64,000 nt of DNA. Origin: Neolentinus lepideus HHB14362 ss-1. Its lineage: Eukaryota; Basidiomycota; Agaricomycetes; Gloeophyllales; Gloeophyllaceae. The stretch covers positions 165,005-229,004 of the forward strand of contig KV425574.1 of NCBI GenBank assembly GCA_001632425.1. Direction: 5' to 3'. Of this stretch, positions 1 to 10,849 are shown piece after piece (position 1 is the first letter of the stretch; each line of letters starts with the position of its first letter). The notes under the pieces were generated by a model. It had not been told where the DNA came from. It worked only from the letters and a program-made list of their open reading frames with translations, and ran no database searches. The position numbers and the translations under genes are program-made.

Positions 1-310
1 AAAACACAAGCCGAAGGTAGCCTGAGATGATCGCACAAGTAGGTCGGGAAGGTAGACAAGGTGTAGCCAAATATGCTTTCATGTCTTATGCCATATTCCA
101 TTAATTCACGACGTCAATATATATGACAAGAAATATGCTTACTATGTTCTCACTAAACGAGGGACATCACGCTGGCTCGACTAAGAATGCAGTTGGACTA
201 AAGATATAGATCGTGCTTCCAGACTCTCTTCCAAGAATTTCAGTAGCAAGGTACTTACACTCCACCGACCAAGAGATGTTGGGAGGCGGGTCGAAGCTCT
301 TCCACGTCTG
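1..310. other. No gene seen; left flank of a duplication
   Basis: I see no supportable coding sequence here. Similarity to the SNF2 locus near 44.7 kb starts at about 311, so the breakpoint of the duplicated fragment lies close to this position. Confidence 0.4.
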
Positions 311-1057
311 GCGCAGCATGAACTGACTCCCCTATCATTGCAACATTAGGTACCTCCATGCTCGACCTAGTAGAGATGGTCTTCAACCGGTACGGCATCC
401 GGTCACTTCGGTATGACGGGAAGATGGACCGGGAGTCTCGCGAGAAAGCATTGAGCACGTTTAAGAAGAGCTGCAGGCCGAAAATTCTACTTATCAGGTC
501 GGCGAGTGTCAAGACCTGTTGGTATTGCAGCTAATTCCCGCTTTGACAGCACGAAATGCGGTGGTGTTGGGCTAAACTTGGTTTCTGCTAACCGGGTTGT
601 CAAGTGTGTCCTCTTGTGTCTTTGGGTTCTGAGAGTGGGTCAAGCTGACGAGGATGGTAGTATGGACTTGTCGTGGAACTTTGCCACCGAGTCGCAGACG
701 TACGACCATGTGCATCGACTGGGCCAGGAGAAGGAAGTGTTCGTGAAGCGGCTGATTGTCAAGGACATGATTGAGGAGCGGTGAGCTTTGTAGTCTTCGC
801 TGGTTGGGCGGATTGATGAACTTGAATTTCGTGTAGGATGCTCAAGCTGCAAGCTTTGAAGACAGGTACGCTGGATGATGGAATGTGTGCGAGTAGTAGT
901 GGCTGAATATATGTCGGTAGATTTGGCGAACGCTGCCCTCGGAGAGGGGACCAGGAACTTGCACAAGTTGTGCGTAAAGGACATCGTCAATGTAGGTTCC
1001 TCCACTTCCTCCACGCTGCGTGAAGACTCTTTCGCGAATGTGCTGGTGACTGCCTAG
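311..1057 (+). pseudogene. 3' fragment of an SNF2-family helicase gene
   Basis: This stretch matches, in inverted orientation, the 3' end of the complete SNF2 gene at 44,009-48,498. It encodes the second helicase lobe only: the [13 protein letters not shown] segment, the [14 protein letters not shown] segment and the [18 protein letters not shown] segment (helicase motifs V-VI region), then the gene's own stop at 1,055-1,057. The N-terminal ATPase lobe and the RING finger are absent. The intron before the CGGVGLN exon is kept, so this is a DNA-level duplication and not a retrocopy. The adjoining copied Ser/Thr-rich gene shows that a piece spanning both genes was duplicated. Whether it is transcribed cannot be seen. 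Confidence 0.85.
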
Positions 1058-1343
1058 CTATTTGGCATTAGATCGAATTAGACCTGTCTCTCGCACTCGT
1101 TCTCTGTTCTGCTCTTTTCTTTACAGTACTATATATCTCGCGCCGTCACCCAGGTCGAGGGCGCTGCTTCGTGAACGCAAAGCAATTCCTAATGATTGGC
1201 TACGATGGATAATAATGCAGTTACTGTACAACGCACATGCTGTACTATATGCACTTCCGTTATTGACAGTCTTTTCCCTCGCATGGGCTCGGGCTGGCTG
1301 TTAACAAGTACTTATTGATCGAGTAGAGTTTTCTTTACAAGAT

Positions 1344-1891
1344 TCAAAACAGCGCTGCTAGCAGGCCAACACCAGCTGCAGCCCACACGGCTGTATCAAT
1401 CTGGACACCTCCCATCGCCGCGGCGGTGCTGGTGGTGGGAGAGGACGGGATGCTGGTAGTGGGAGAAGGTGCGTTGCTGACGCTGGTGACAGTAGTGCCC
1501 GATGCTGAGATAGACGCGGAGGATAGTGTGCCTCCTAGAATTGATGCACTCCCGCTGCCCGACACTGTCGTTGGGACGGACACAGTCACGGTGGACGTCC
1601 CAGTCGAACTCGGCACGCTCGTTTGAATAGTGATACTACTCCGAGCAGTAGCAGTGGTCGACGTGTCAGGCAGGGAAGAGGTGACAGAGATCGAAATGGT
1701 GCTCAATGGGAGAGAGAGAGAGAGCTGGGCGAGAACGAAGGTTCAGCGTCCCCCCCTGCTCACGCGTCACGACGGACATAACATGCCTTGCTCACCCTGG
1801 AACACCGCTAGGGTGAATTGTAACTGTCCCACTAGATGAGACAGGCGGCGGCGGTGGCGAGGACGCTGAGAACGACGGCGACGACCTTCAT
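1344..1891 (-). pseudogene. Ser/Thr-rich GPI-type protein gene, copy 1 (broken in exon 1)
   Basis: Closely related to the intact gene at 36,736-37,300. The second exon is open and has the same Ser/Thr/Ala-rich body and hydrophobic C-terminus ending GLLAALF. Exon 1 starts MKVVAVVLSVLATAAA, as in the intact copy, but lacks a short stretch encoding the QTLVPPP region. The frame then runs into a stop about 19 codons after the ATG. Unless a different start or splice is used, the secretion signal is uncoupled from the body. The upstream region carries two overlapping copies of TGTGGCTTGTG (2,042-2,059, minus strand). Confidence 0.75.
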
Positions 1892-2079
1892 GGTGGTAGC
1901 GGTAGCGGAGAGGTATGCCTCGTTGGAGCTGACATTTGGGCGTTCCATTCCTGTGCAGGAGGAGCATGTGGAGGGTGGCTATTTTTGGGACGACTAGGAA
2001 GATCCAGATCGGCTGTGGCTGTGCACAAAGTGGCTCCAAGCCACAAGCCACAAGCCACAGTCGCGTTCAAACAGAAGGT

Positions 2080-2975
2080 TCCAAGAAAAATAAATTAGAT
2101 CATAACGTGCGAGCGCTAAATACTTTGAGAAGTTGTTGCAATGTCTTTCTAGTGCGGTTGGATCCCCGCCTTGGCAATTCGTATGCTCGTCTTAGGAAGA
2201 GTCGTCGCTTCCTTGGCTGATATATCCGGTCACCATTCTAAAGTGAAAGAGCATTCAAAAATACTGCAATGTAACGGAGATTCAAACCGTTTCTCAACTA
2301 GTTTCTCCCCAGGCTTCCATCACCTTCTCTGTATGCTCCGCCCAGTAGGCTGCAGCGCTTGTCCACCACTCCCAGCCCATTCCAAGGAGGCTGAGTCTGT
2401 AATAACAAGGGTTAATGTGATTAGGAGTACTGGGACCTGTTCATAGCAGCGAAACTGCCGTTTAACACACTACACAGAAGCCATTTATAAATGTGCAACC
2501 TCCTACAGAGCTTGCTAAAAGGTACAAGGCTCGGACTCCGGAGAAGCTAAAAATGTGATAAAGAAACTTGAGGAAGACAGTCGTGGCTCGTATGTCAGTA
2601 AAGTCATACTCACTCGTACAGGATATACAATGATATCTTCATTTGTAGAGAGACGGGCCTTGTACTCATCCCGGAGGAATTTGCGCTAGAGGGGCAGCTG
2701 AGCTTTTAATATCTAGCTATGATTGGTATAATAAAGTTACTGTACAGCATGTATGTTCTACTATATTCAGTACTTCCGCTATCTACTGTCTTTTCCTTTG
2801 AATGATTAGGAGGTATGTTTGTTGTTTGAGAGAAAAGGTTTCTTCACAAGATTCAGAAAAACACCGCCAAGAGACCAGCTGCAGCCCGCACTATTGTGTC
2901 AATCTTGAGTCCTGATAGAGCCCGACGACAGATTGGCTTCTGTAATTGATGCATTGGTACTGTCGCCGGGTCGGC
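2080..2975 (-). pseudogene. Remnant of a second Ser/Thr-rich gene (copy of the 35.5-36.5 kb gene)
   Basis: Reverse-complement similarity to 35,810-36,520 covers the C-terminal coding end (the VQIDTIVWAAAG region near 2,880-2,920, here decayed), the 3' flank and the spacer to the next Ser/Thr-rich gene. No open frame of useful length remains. It shows that the two-gene Ser/Thr-rich tandem, and not a single gene, was copied. Confidence 0.7.
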
Positions 2976-3306
2976 ACATACACAATGCATCTCAACTTCC
3001 TTCTACCGTATATTTACTGAAGGATCATCAATGACCTAAACGTGATATATAGCATACGGTGCATACTGATATACTGGCATATTTATTTACATACCGCACA
3101 TTGAGTGAAAAAAAAGCATAAGCAGCAGTATATGAGAACATGATGTAATCAAGAGCTGCGTCGATTTCACGATCCATCAAGTACAAGAAAACCACCCATC
3201 ATCAATCTTGGAGGAGGGGGCCAGCATATGGATGTACCACAAGGCCAATAAGGCAGTTAGTTCTCCCTTTGCTTGGAGGAAACGTCCGTCTCTGAAAAAG
3301 GGGGAA
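2976..3306. other. Spacer without recognisable gene
   Basis: AT-rich sequence between the Ser/Thr-rich remnant and the broken nuclease-like gene. No gene, RNA or clear repeat was recognised. Confidence 0.4.
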
Positions 3307-4088
3307 TTAGCGTGAGGTCGAAAGAACAAGAGTCATGTGTACGCACATCTCTGATCCAAGTGTCCAGGGTGTATCCGCAGGGCTCTGGAAGCGAGAGAGC
3401 GGAATGGGTTTAGACACTTCTATCCTGTTATTTTCCCCATCGTACCTATGGACGCACAGCAGCTCCTCGTCCGTCAGGATGTATCCATAGCGGCAGCGGT
3501 AGTCACGTAGGTAGAACATTATTTGCGAGAGTACCTGTCTCTACTGTATCTGCTTGTTGTGACCAGCATTGACCCACGAAGCGCGCCATTTTCAGGACAC
3601 CTTAATCTCTCCTGGAAGTTTATTGACACAATGCTGAGGATCAATCTCCCATTCATCTGGGTAGACGGTCCGTGCAGCTCTGTCGGGCTTTCCATTCGGA
3701 TTCTGTCTAGCCCCACTCCCGACGTCACAAGTAATTTCTTCGTGATCTTCCAAACAAGGGACAAAACTGATCTTCAGTGCTCTGCGGATGTACGGCCACA
3801 GGACATGAGAAAGACGATCTGCCACTGCGGCCTCATCACAAGTTGTTGCTAGACTGACGGTGGCACCCGTGGCTCAATCTGTTTGGTAAGAATCTGAGCA
3901 TACTGGGACCGCATAATTTCATCTAACGTAAACTCCTTCCAGTCTTCAACCACCCGAATGTCCTTCAAAGACCAGAGGGTCTTACTTTGCGTGTTCGTGC
4001 CTGGTTCACGGGTTAGACATCGTAGTGCTTGCAACTCGGTTCGAGTCAGAAATTCAAAGAGGGTAGGCCAGGGCAACGGTTGGGCCAT
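3307..4088 (-). pseudogene. Nuclease-like gene of the kinase-paired family, locus A (frameshift and nonsense)
   Basis: Clear paralogue of the intact gene at 49,506-50,591. The ATG is at 4,088 (MAQPLPW) and the N-terminus has the family element FEFLTRTELQAL. The WPYIRRAL, CDVGS and LPGEIKVS blocks and the C-terminal RYGYILTDEELLC block follow in order. The frame is broken twice: a shift near 3,845, between the N-terminal exon and the WPYIRRAL block, and a TGA directly after GEIKVS where the intact paralogue has Trp. The acidic and lysine residues of the putative D...E-x-K site are still present. It is divergent from the kinase at 4,437, with about 350 bp between the two ATGs. Confidence 0.8.
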
Positions 4089-4436
4089 ATAGAATACTAA
4101 TACGAAGCACATCCTCCGGATTAGAAGTGTGGTCGATGACCAGAATCCTGTCACGTACCCGTTGCCCAATGTTAAGTGAGGTGTTAGTTGGAAGAGTACG
4201 AAAGAAAATTTGAACAAGGCGGATGAAGAGGCCAGTAAAAAAAGATCTAAGACACATGTACTTCACCTTAAATAGAAGATCATGTGCATGTTTCCGCGTG
4301 GCCTTGAACCACAAACAGTTGTGGCTTGTGACTGTCACAGTGGCATACCACAGGTCGGACTGGCGTCGGACTTTCAATCAAGATCACGCGATCTGCGAAC
4401 GCGAAGTTGTGGTTTTGTCCTACCACATTGTTCATC
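4089..4436. promoter_or_regulatory. Shared divergent promoter, locus A
   Basis: Intergenic stretch between the start of the broken nuclease-like gene and the kinase ATG. It contains TGTGGCTTGTG at 4,320-4,330, about 105 bp upstream of the kinase ATG, and a CGGACTT string at about 4,367. The same element lies at a similar distance in locus C and upstream of the Ser/Thr-rich genes. Confidence 0.45.
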
Positions 4437-5549
4437 ATGGCCGTGCGTTCCACCAAGAAAGCAGTGTCTCCGTCTTCTTCCACGTCCTCTAGAAAGCGCT
4501 CATTGTCGCCAACAATCTGTATCCCTCCGCTAAAGAAAGTCACGCGGCCACGCAAGAAACAGCGCATCGACGCCAGCATTTACGTTGTGCGTTCTGTGCC
4601 AGATCCTCGCTATACTAAGCCCGAGGTGCTCTCATCTGCTCGTGCATACTGGGAGAAGAAACATCACAACCCCCTATGGGATGCGAATGTATACGGGTGC
4701 AATCCTTATGACTCGATCTGGAAGGACTACAAACAGCCAGATCCATTGATCCACCAACTGCCTTTACCTGCGGCGCTACCACCGAAGTTGAAACGACTAC
4801 ATATTTTGCCTGAGGAGCTGAGTTATGTGGAGGTTGTGTGTGATGGTGGCCAAGAGGAGGATGATGAATATGCGCATGTGAGCTCAGTATTCAAAGTAAG
4901 GTACAAGGGCCAGGTATACATATTGAAAGTGGTACGTTTCCTCCTATGGACAAATTGTGACTGGATAATGACTTCGCCTAAGTTCCGCTCGACGGATGGA
5001 CATGGTTGTCTCGGAGCGCGAACTTTCACTAGGGAGAAGCAAGCATATGAAAGCTTGTTACATTATGGGGTCTGCGCCGCCGGATTTGCCCCGATCTGCC
5101 ACGGCTGGTTCAAATTGCATATCCCCGACGAGCCTGCCTGGCTAAAGTCTTACGCTTCGGACCCCAAACCTGCCTTCGCGCTCTTAATCGAATTTATACC
5201 TGACGCTGTCCAGTTGGACTCACGAAATATCACGGTTCCGATTGCTGCGAATGCTATGCTAGCCTTGGAACACGTACACGGCGCAGGTGTTCTACACAAT
5301 GATCTGTATGGTCGAAACCACCTCGTCCGCGCCGACGGCAGGGTCGTCATCATCGATTTCGGTATGGCGGAAACATGGCCACATGAAAATGTTGATCGGC
5401 TTTCGTTGAAGTGGGAAAAGGAAATTTGTTGGGACAGGTATTTCGGGTGCTTGGTGAGTTTCCTTCGTTATCATCACCTCCTTCCCTTTAACACGAGTCC
5501 ACCTTAGCTTCCAGATAAATTGATTGGTGTTCCATCGTTCATTGCATGA
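4437..5549 (+). CDS. Kinase-like protein, locus A
   Basis: Three exons (4437-4931, 4983-5453, 5508-5549) give 335 residues. I chose ATG 4,437 (MAVRSTK) because the paralogue at 50,907 starts the same way (MAVQPTR). The N-terminal 45 residues are basic and could act as a nuclear signal (PLKKVTRPRKKQR). A family-specific module follows (SIYVVRSVPDPRY, then NPYDSIWKDY and PDPLIHQLP). The kinase-like part has a beta-3 type Lys164 in VYILKV just before intron 1, HND with Asp272 and Asn277 (HNDLYGRN), and DFG at 290-292. The last exon is only 14 codons including the stop. It is about 90% identical to locus C by eye. Substrate is unknown. The partner gene upstream is broken. Confidence 0.85.
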
Positions 5550-5749
5550 ACCATGGATGCCTACGTCTAGGAACATCGGAGTTCCTAGTGTGCGATATGA
5601 CATTGTCATACTACCCTGCATTTGGTTATACCCATCGGACGCCCTCTCTGTATTTCATCTCTGTACCCCCTACTCTGCCTCATGTACTGTGCTGTCCTCT
5701 CCAGCTAGAATTCAGTTGTCTGTGTAGCTGATCCCTGAGGCTATTTGGC

Positions 5750-6180
5750 TCGATGTCTTCAATGCCTGTGTTTACTGTCGATGAAGAAAGATTACTGGCC
5801 ACTGAACATGTGCATGGTACAGACGTCTTGCATCGCAACCTTTTCCAGCACAATACTCGTTCGTTTGGCCCGACGACTTGGGCACGATGGTCATAACCGG
5901 CTTTGATACGGCAAGAATTCGGCGCAAAGAGAACGTTGAGAACGGGCCTTTGCTGTCACATAAAGAAGGACAGACCGCACCTCAGATACTTGTGCCCGTT
6001 GCCGAAGAAGTCGTGCTGACCGCCGAATACGTGCACGGATCAGGTGTACTACACGAAGACTTGTATCTTTGAATCTGAAACGCCGCCCTCCGTCTCAATG
6101 AATGGCACGGTCGTTATCATTGACTTCGACATGGCATTGACAAACGAGCTCTGCTAGGACATGTAGCTTGTCTTGTAACG
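5750..6180 (+). pseudogene. Two decayed kinase catalytic loops in tandem
   Basis: Around 5,785-5,880 a frame reads ATEHVHGTDVLHRNLFQHN. Around 6,000-6,075 another reads TAEYVHGSGVLHEDLYL, followed near 6,105-6,140 by GTVVIIDFDMAL in a different frame. Both correspond to the HGAGVLHND and IDFD blocks of the intact kinases. Stops and shifts interrupt them. They are leftovers of one or two further kinase genes downstream of locus A. The same remnants occur inverted at 38,150-38,640. Confidence 0.7.
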
Positions 6181-6860
6181 GTTTTCGGGGCATCATCTTA
6201 CCGGTGAGACGGTGCCTCGAATACAGCCGCTGACCTCTGTCGTTTCAGTCCAGGGACCAGTAAGTTAAGACGCCGTCCGACATTAGCTTATCGTCCATAG
6301 ACTTTTGTGTATAGCAGACACTCCATCTCGTTTGTATTTCTCCATGAATGATTAATTGTGATGAATCGCTAGAGCACTTCTGCAACCCGCTCGCCGCTGA
6401 AGCTGCGTTGGCCTGACAACTGCACTATGTAGCACGTACTAGCTTAACATCCGATATCTTTACACAACGACGGGTACACTCAGTTCCGTACTTGCACTCC
6501 CGATCCACCGACTTCCATTCTAGAAAACTAGCAGCGTTCATGTAACCGATACTTGACTATATTCCGTTGATAAATCAGACAAAAACAACCTATCGCCAGA
6601 GTGACTCACGCACCAGGATGTCGCCGCCTGTACAACATAGCCCTCCGGCGCGAATCACGAACGTGACGACCAACGACGGTGGAATGCATTCCTAGAAGAT
6701 CATCTACCATCCACCTAGCGCACACCTCCCTTTCACAATTGGAAGAGGATAGGATGAGCGCTAGGGAGAAGGCGGACATCCGCCTAGGCGGCAGTCCCAC
6801 TGTCGCCGTCGTGCTATCATGATTCCCCCCTGCCATTGTTGGGGATTGCATTCCACATTA
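6181..6860. other. Duplicated non-coding tail of block A
   Basis: Aligns inverted with 37,548-38,150. The two copies share an open stretch (6,606-6,851 minus; 37,5xx-37,836 plus), but I see no domain, splice pattern or codon signature that makes it a gene. Confidence 0.4.
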
Positions 6861-6869
6861 GTCGTCAGG

Positions 6870-9800
6870 TAGTACCTACGTGAACCAAAATGATGAGTCA
6901 CCGTGCCATTTTAGAAGTATACGATAGTGACGTACATCCTTCGGAGACAACATTTATCACTACGGTCTTGGAACGTGGGCGACTTCACCATCGGTTCAAA
7001 TGTATAGTCGTCGACGTCCTGCACCTGTCGACCAATCGATTGATGAGATGAGCGACGGTTGTCATCAGTACAACGCGTACCGACGACAAGTGTCCCCCAA
7101 TGCACTTGTTCGAAAGCGATGATCGTTGTCGACACCATACAGTGCCGACGTCAACAGACTCACATCCATGCGCATGTACACAGAATCACAATGAAACACA
7201 GTTCTCATCGATTCCTGCCCGGTTCTTGGGGGCGGAGCGTCGATGGATGTTCTGCTGTATATGATTTTCGTTAGACAGGGCTCAGTTACAAAGAACGACA
7301 GGAAAGATAGATTTGTCATATGTGAACGATAGCGCAACGGTCGACGCTGCGCGACTTGAGAGGCATTTTCTCATCGATGACGGTCCGTCGCCTGCCTAGC
7401 CGTGGCCGACGAGAGTACCTCGCGGTACGCTGGGGATGGCACAGTCAGGAAGGGGACGATTGTCATCGGTGGGGGGGAAGGGTAGGAGAGCGGCAGTACT
7501 TGGGTTGAAGTGGGGGGGAAAGAAAAAAAAAGAGGTTTGAAAAGAAAGACGAGCACTCCACACACTTCTTATACCCGAAAACACGAGGATAAGAACGAAT
7601 TCGTGGGAACTTGCAATGCCTTGCGCCTTGGTCTTGACTCTTCACTGCGTATCTTACTGCCTCCGAGACATCTGCGACATTGTACGGTCCGAGGGAGCGG
7701 GACACGAAGGCGCAAAGAGGCCTCGGGCGCCTATTATGCCCTCTAAATGGAGTGCACCAAATGACCAAGGGGAAGGCCGATCAAGACTCGGGAGAGACGA
7801 GACGCCTCACTCAGAGCAGACTTGCCGTACAAGCAATTTCGCCTTTCGCCCTTCGCCTTTCGCCTTTCACCTCTCGACCACGACATCCAGGCCGGAAGAC
7901 GAGGATGGCGAAAGTAATTGGCAATGGCAGAGTCGCACGGACGAACGATATGTCTTGTCTGGACGGGATGATAGATCTATCTTCGTCCAAGGAGAGGGAT
8001 ACTAGGGTTCTGCGTTGTGATCGGGGCCTGGACGGGTCGTCTCTTGTGTACTCACATTTATCGATGGCACGGTCATCTCCGCTGTAAGCACTACGATTCA
8101 AATACCTTCCCGAGCAGGCACTCAGAAGGCCCGTTTGCCTGCTGCTTCATGCACAGGAAGATGGGACTGGTGGTGCCTGTACAAGCTTTAATTTACCAGC
8201 GGGTGATCATGGCGAGAAGCGCCATAGTCCGCATGTAAATGGCTTTGTTTCAAAGGCACCTAAAGTCGCTTTCCTACTCTCGCATACCTGTGCTGAGTAC
8301 ACTCGTGCTGAAGATGCACGTAGGAAGTTAATGGACCTGTGGGTGCCCGAGCACCCTAAAGTCCTTCTTCCTAATTGCGTCCCCACAGGGAGACTAAGCT
8401 CAGATGTCGCGATGAGCAAGCAGTACCCTGCCAGCCGAACGTATCTCTACTGTAAGTACTACAGTCATCTCCTCGGGCAGGCAGTCAGAAGGCTCGTCTG
8501 CCTTCTGCCTAATGCTCAAGATGAGAGTATCGTGCCTACACAAGCTCCGATCCACAGGCGGGTGACAGGAAGCGCCGTTGATCTGAGTATTGGTCTCAGT
8601 GCAATAGGCTCTGTTCTAAGATATCGAAGGTCGCCTTCCTCCACCGATGGCTGTACGCACCGAAATCGATCTTCCTAATTGCATATCCACGGGCATACCT
8701 TCGAAAGAAGAAGCCAAAATTCGAAAATACACTAAGAGCGAACAAGGTGAAGACATACGAATGGGAGACTATGCTCCGATATCGCGATGAGCAAGTAGTG
8801 CCCTGCCGTCCCAGCTTCACGATCAAGGGTGGGGCGCGCTGTCGCTAAAGTGGGGATGTGGCGTGGAAGGCTGTGTGGCAGACACGAGGCATTAGTAAGG
8901 AACACGTTGTTCTTGAGCATCGACATTATTCGTATCGTGTCAGCGTAAGTTATATCCTCGTAGCAATTTCGGCCGGAGAAATCATGATAAGAAGAGAAAA
9001 GCTGTCCAGAGCACGCAAGGCAGAGAGGGCACGCACTTTGTGCACGATATATCAGCACTCGATGGTCGGCTGAGAGGGCCGGGAGAGTAGATCTGCCGAC
9101 GACGTCGAAGGTGGGGGGGATCGACTTCGGTCGTCCAAGGTCGTAAAAAAGGAACAGAAATTACATCGGTAGAACCAACAATTTCCGAGCTGAGTGATAA
9201 ACGAAGGCCCACGCGCCACGGCCTGCGGGCATGAACGAACACCGCACCGTCGTTCCGAAGGGTCGAAAATAGGCACTCGGACAGGACAAGTTGTCCGACG
9301 AGCATGGAGGTGTGTACATAGTCAAAACATTGTCGCAGAGTCAAGTCGTGCGTCGTCAAGGACCAAGAAATGCCATATATCGAATGCGCGCTGATAGACG
9401 TGACATCAAGGGCCGGGTTACGTTGTACGGGGCGATCATCCGCAGGACGAAAGAAAAAAAAGGCGAATTAAGGCGTCCATCAGACGATAGTGTCAAGGTG
9501 TGTGAGCGCGCGACACGAATAACGATGTAAGGGGGTATATATAGTGTTCGGAAAGCCAGAGGAAGAAATTACTCCGAAGCGGACTGACATGACAGCAGCA
9601 CGATACCCTTGCTGACTCTGAAGAATATTGTAAAGTTGCCTTGGGTGCATGGGCGTGAGTCAGATGATGGTGCGCGAGCATGATGCAGAGCTGAAACGCG
9701 AAAACTAGTGATCCAGTGAACTTGCGAGACGAAACACAAGCCGCCGGGAAACGTAGAGGTATGTCAGAGTGTCAATTTAGGTATGAACCAAGTAAAGCCG

Positions 9801-10849
9801 ACGGCGCCGGAAAGAGACCCCAAGGATCTCTACTCATACGGCATCATTTCCTCTCCAACTTAATGCAAAGGAGCTCAAATCCCATGCAAATTACCTTGCG
9901 ACTAGCAAGGTCTCTAGCCTGTCGGAATGAAATTCATCTTTCTGCAACTATTTGTCTTCATTTTTTCCTGATCCTTTTTAGGTAACTTGCGCCACAGTGC
10001 CACACTGGCAGCTTCATCTCAAGTTCGACATTTGACTTTGTCCACCCGTACAATATCACCTACAGCAGTAAATAAATCCACCATATCTTGCATTCTTTCC
10101 TGCGTCTGCTGCCAACACTATTTCATCGTTCCATCTATCATATCTTAGTTGTTCGTCTTCTTCAATCAAGTAGGGAAATATTGTGGTTAAAAGTGTCGCT
10201 ATCAAAGTCCTTAAACAATTTTAGCACTGCATATTGCAATCACAACAGTTTAGGGATACAGTTGTTCATATTAGTGTCCGCCAGCCAGCCACACTAGTCC
10301 TTAAACTTTGTAAAACAAAGTCGGCGGAGTTGCAAAGTATTCGTCCTGTAGACGTTTCTCGAGTTCGAAATCTTTCGCCTGAATCGAATACTTCCGTAAA
10401 ATTTCACAGAACTGGTCGAATGACAGTATGCTACATTACTGCCTGGCTACTTGGTGCTTCCTTTTGCACTGAATTGTTTGTGATTAATCTACGATAGATT
10501 CTGTCAAGCCATCAACACTTGTTTGCTCCAAATTGGAAAACAACTACCTCAGCTTAAATTTTGTATTCTTGAGCTTTCTTCATACAGGTCGGAATAGTAC
10601 CCAGGGTCACACAATAAGATTGAACTCCGATTTCCCGTTGAGGAGACGTAAGCAGGGAAGCGGGGTAGAAAGGCCGGGGTATGTCCTGTCCTCGTGACAT
10701 CGATTGACGTGATGGCCAATCCACGTTCTTGACTCTGCCTGGAACACAAATCCTTCATTTCTTTAAATATCCGAGAATGCTCCTCCACGCCTTTCCCCGC
10801 CAGCTCCTGCCTCTCCAAGCAGCTGCCGTCGTCGTCGTCGAGCACAGCG
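6870..10849. other. Gene-poor 4-kb stretch
   Basis: No protein family was recognised on either strand. It contains purine and pyrimidine runs (about 7,505-7,545), a CGCCTTT micro-repeat (about 7,843-7,868), the tandem repeat at 8,083-8,810 and a TATATATA-type site near 9,536. Small open frames overlap on both strands without consistent splice sites. A very old mobile element cannot be excluded, but no terminal repeat or transposase was seen. Confidence 0.5.
8083..8810. repeat. Degenerate two-unit tandem repeat, about 370 bp per unit
   Basis: Unit 1 begins TGTAAGCACTAC at 8,083 and unit 2 TGTAAGTACTAC at 8,451. Both continue with GGCA(C/G)TCAGAAGG, ACAAGCT and (G/C)CGGGTGA motifs and end with CGCGATGAGCAAG(C/T)AGT(A/G)CCCTGCC (about 8,408 and 8,783). 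The period is about 368-375 bp. Function unknown. Confidence 0.7.

Larger units (their letters stand above)
1058..2975. repeat. Inverted copy of the 35.8-37.55 kb segment
   Basis: From about 1,075 to 2,975 the sequence follows the reverse complement of about 35,810-37,548, including non-coding flanks. For example the AATCATTAGGAATTGCTTTG region near 37,455 recurs reversed near 1,180, and the AGCAAGCTCTGTAG region near 36,458 recurs reversed near 2,505. The part up to about 1,890 is also alignable with 43.4-43.97 kb. The segment therefore belongs to a three-copy family. Confidence 0.8.
3985..6860. repeat. Inverted duplicate of 37,548-40,353
   Basis: This segment and the reverse complement of 37,548-40,353 align over their full length. 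They carry the nuclease N-terminus, the shared promoter, a complete kinase gene, two decayed kinase catalytic loops and a non-coding tail ending at the shared string TAATGTGGAATGCAATCCCC (6,840-6,860 and 37,550-37,570). At the 37,548 end the copy joins directly to the Ser/Thr-rich block. Here it joins unrelated sequence. Confidence 0.85.

Noticed and set aside
6606..6851. Open frame shared by both copies of the duplicated block (also 37,5xx-37,836)
   Set aside because: The copies are recent duplicates, so conservation says nothing about coding; there is no domain, signal or splice support.
6911..7138. Minus-strand frame with an IIAFEQVHWGTLVVG string resembling the ALEHVHGAGVLH kinase loop
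   Set aside because: Only about a dozen residues resemble the loop, and no neighbouring kinase block was found; too weak to call a remnant.
7065..9359. Several 60-135 residue open frames in the gene-poor stretch
   Set aside because: They overlap on both strands and in several frames, with no family signature or intron pattern.
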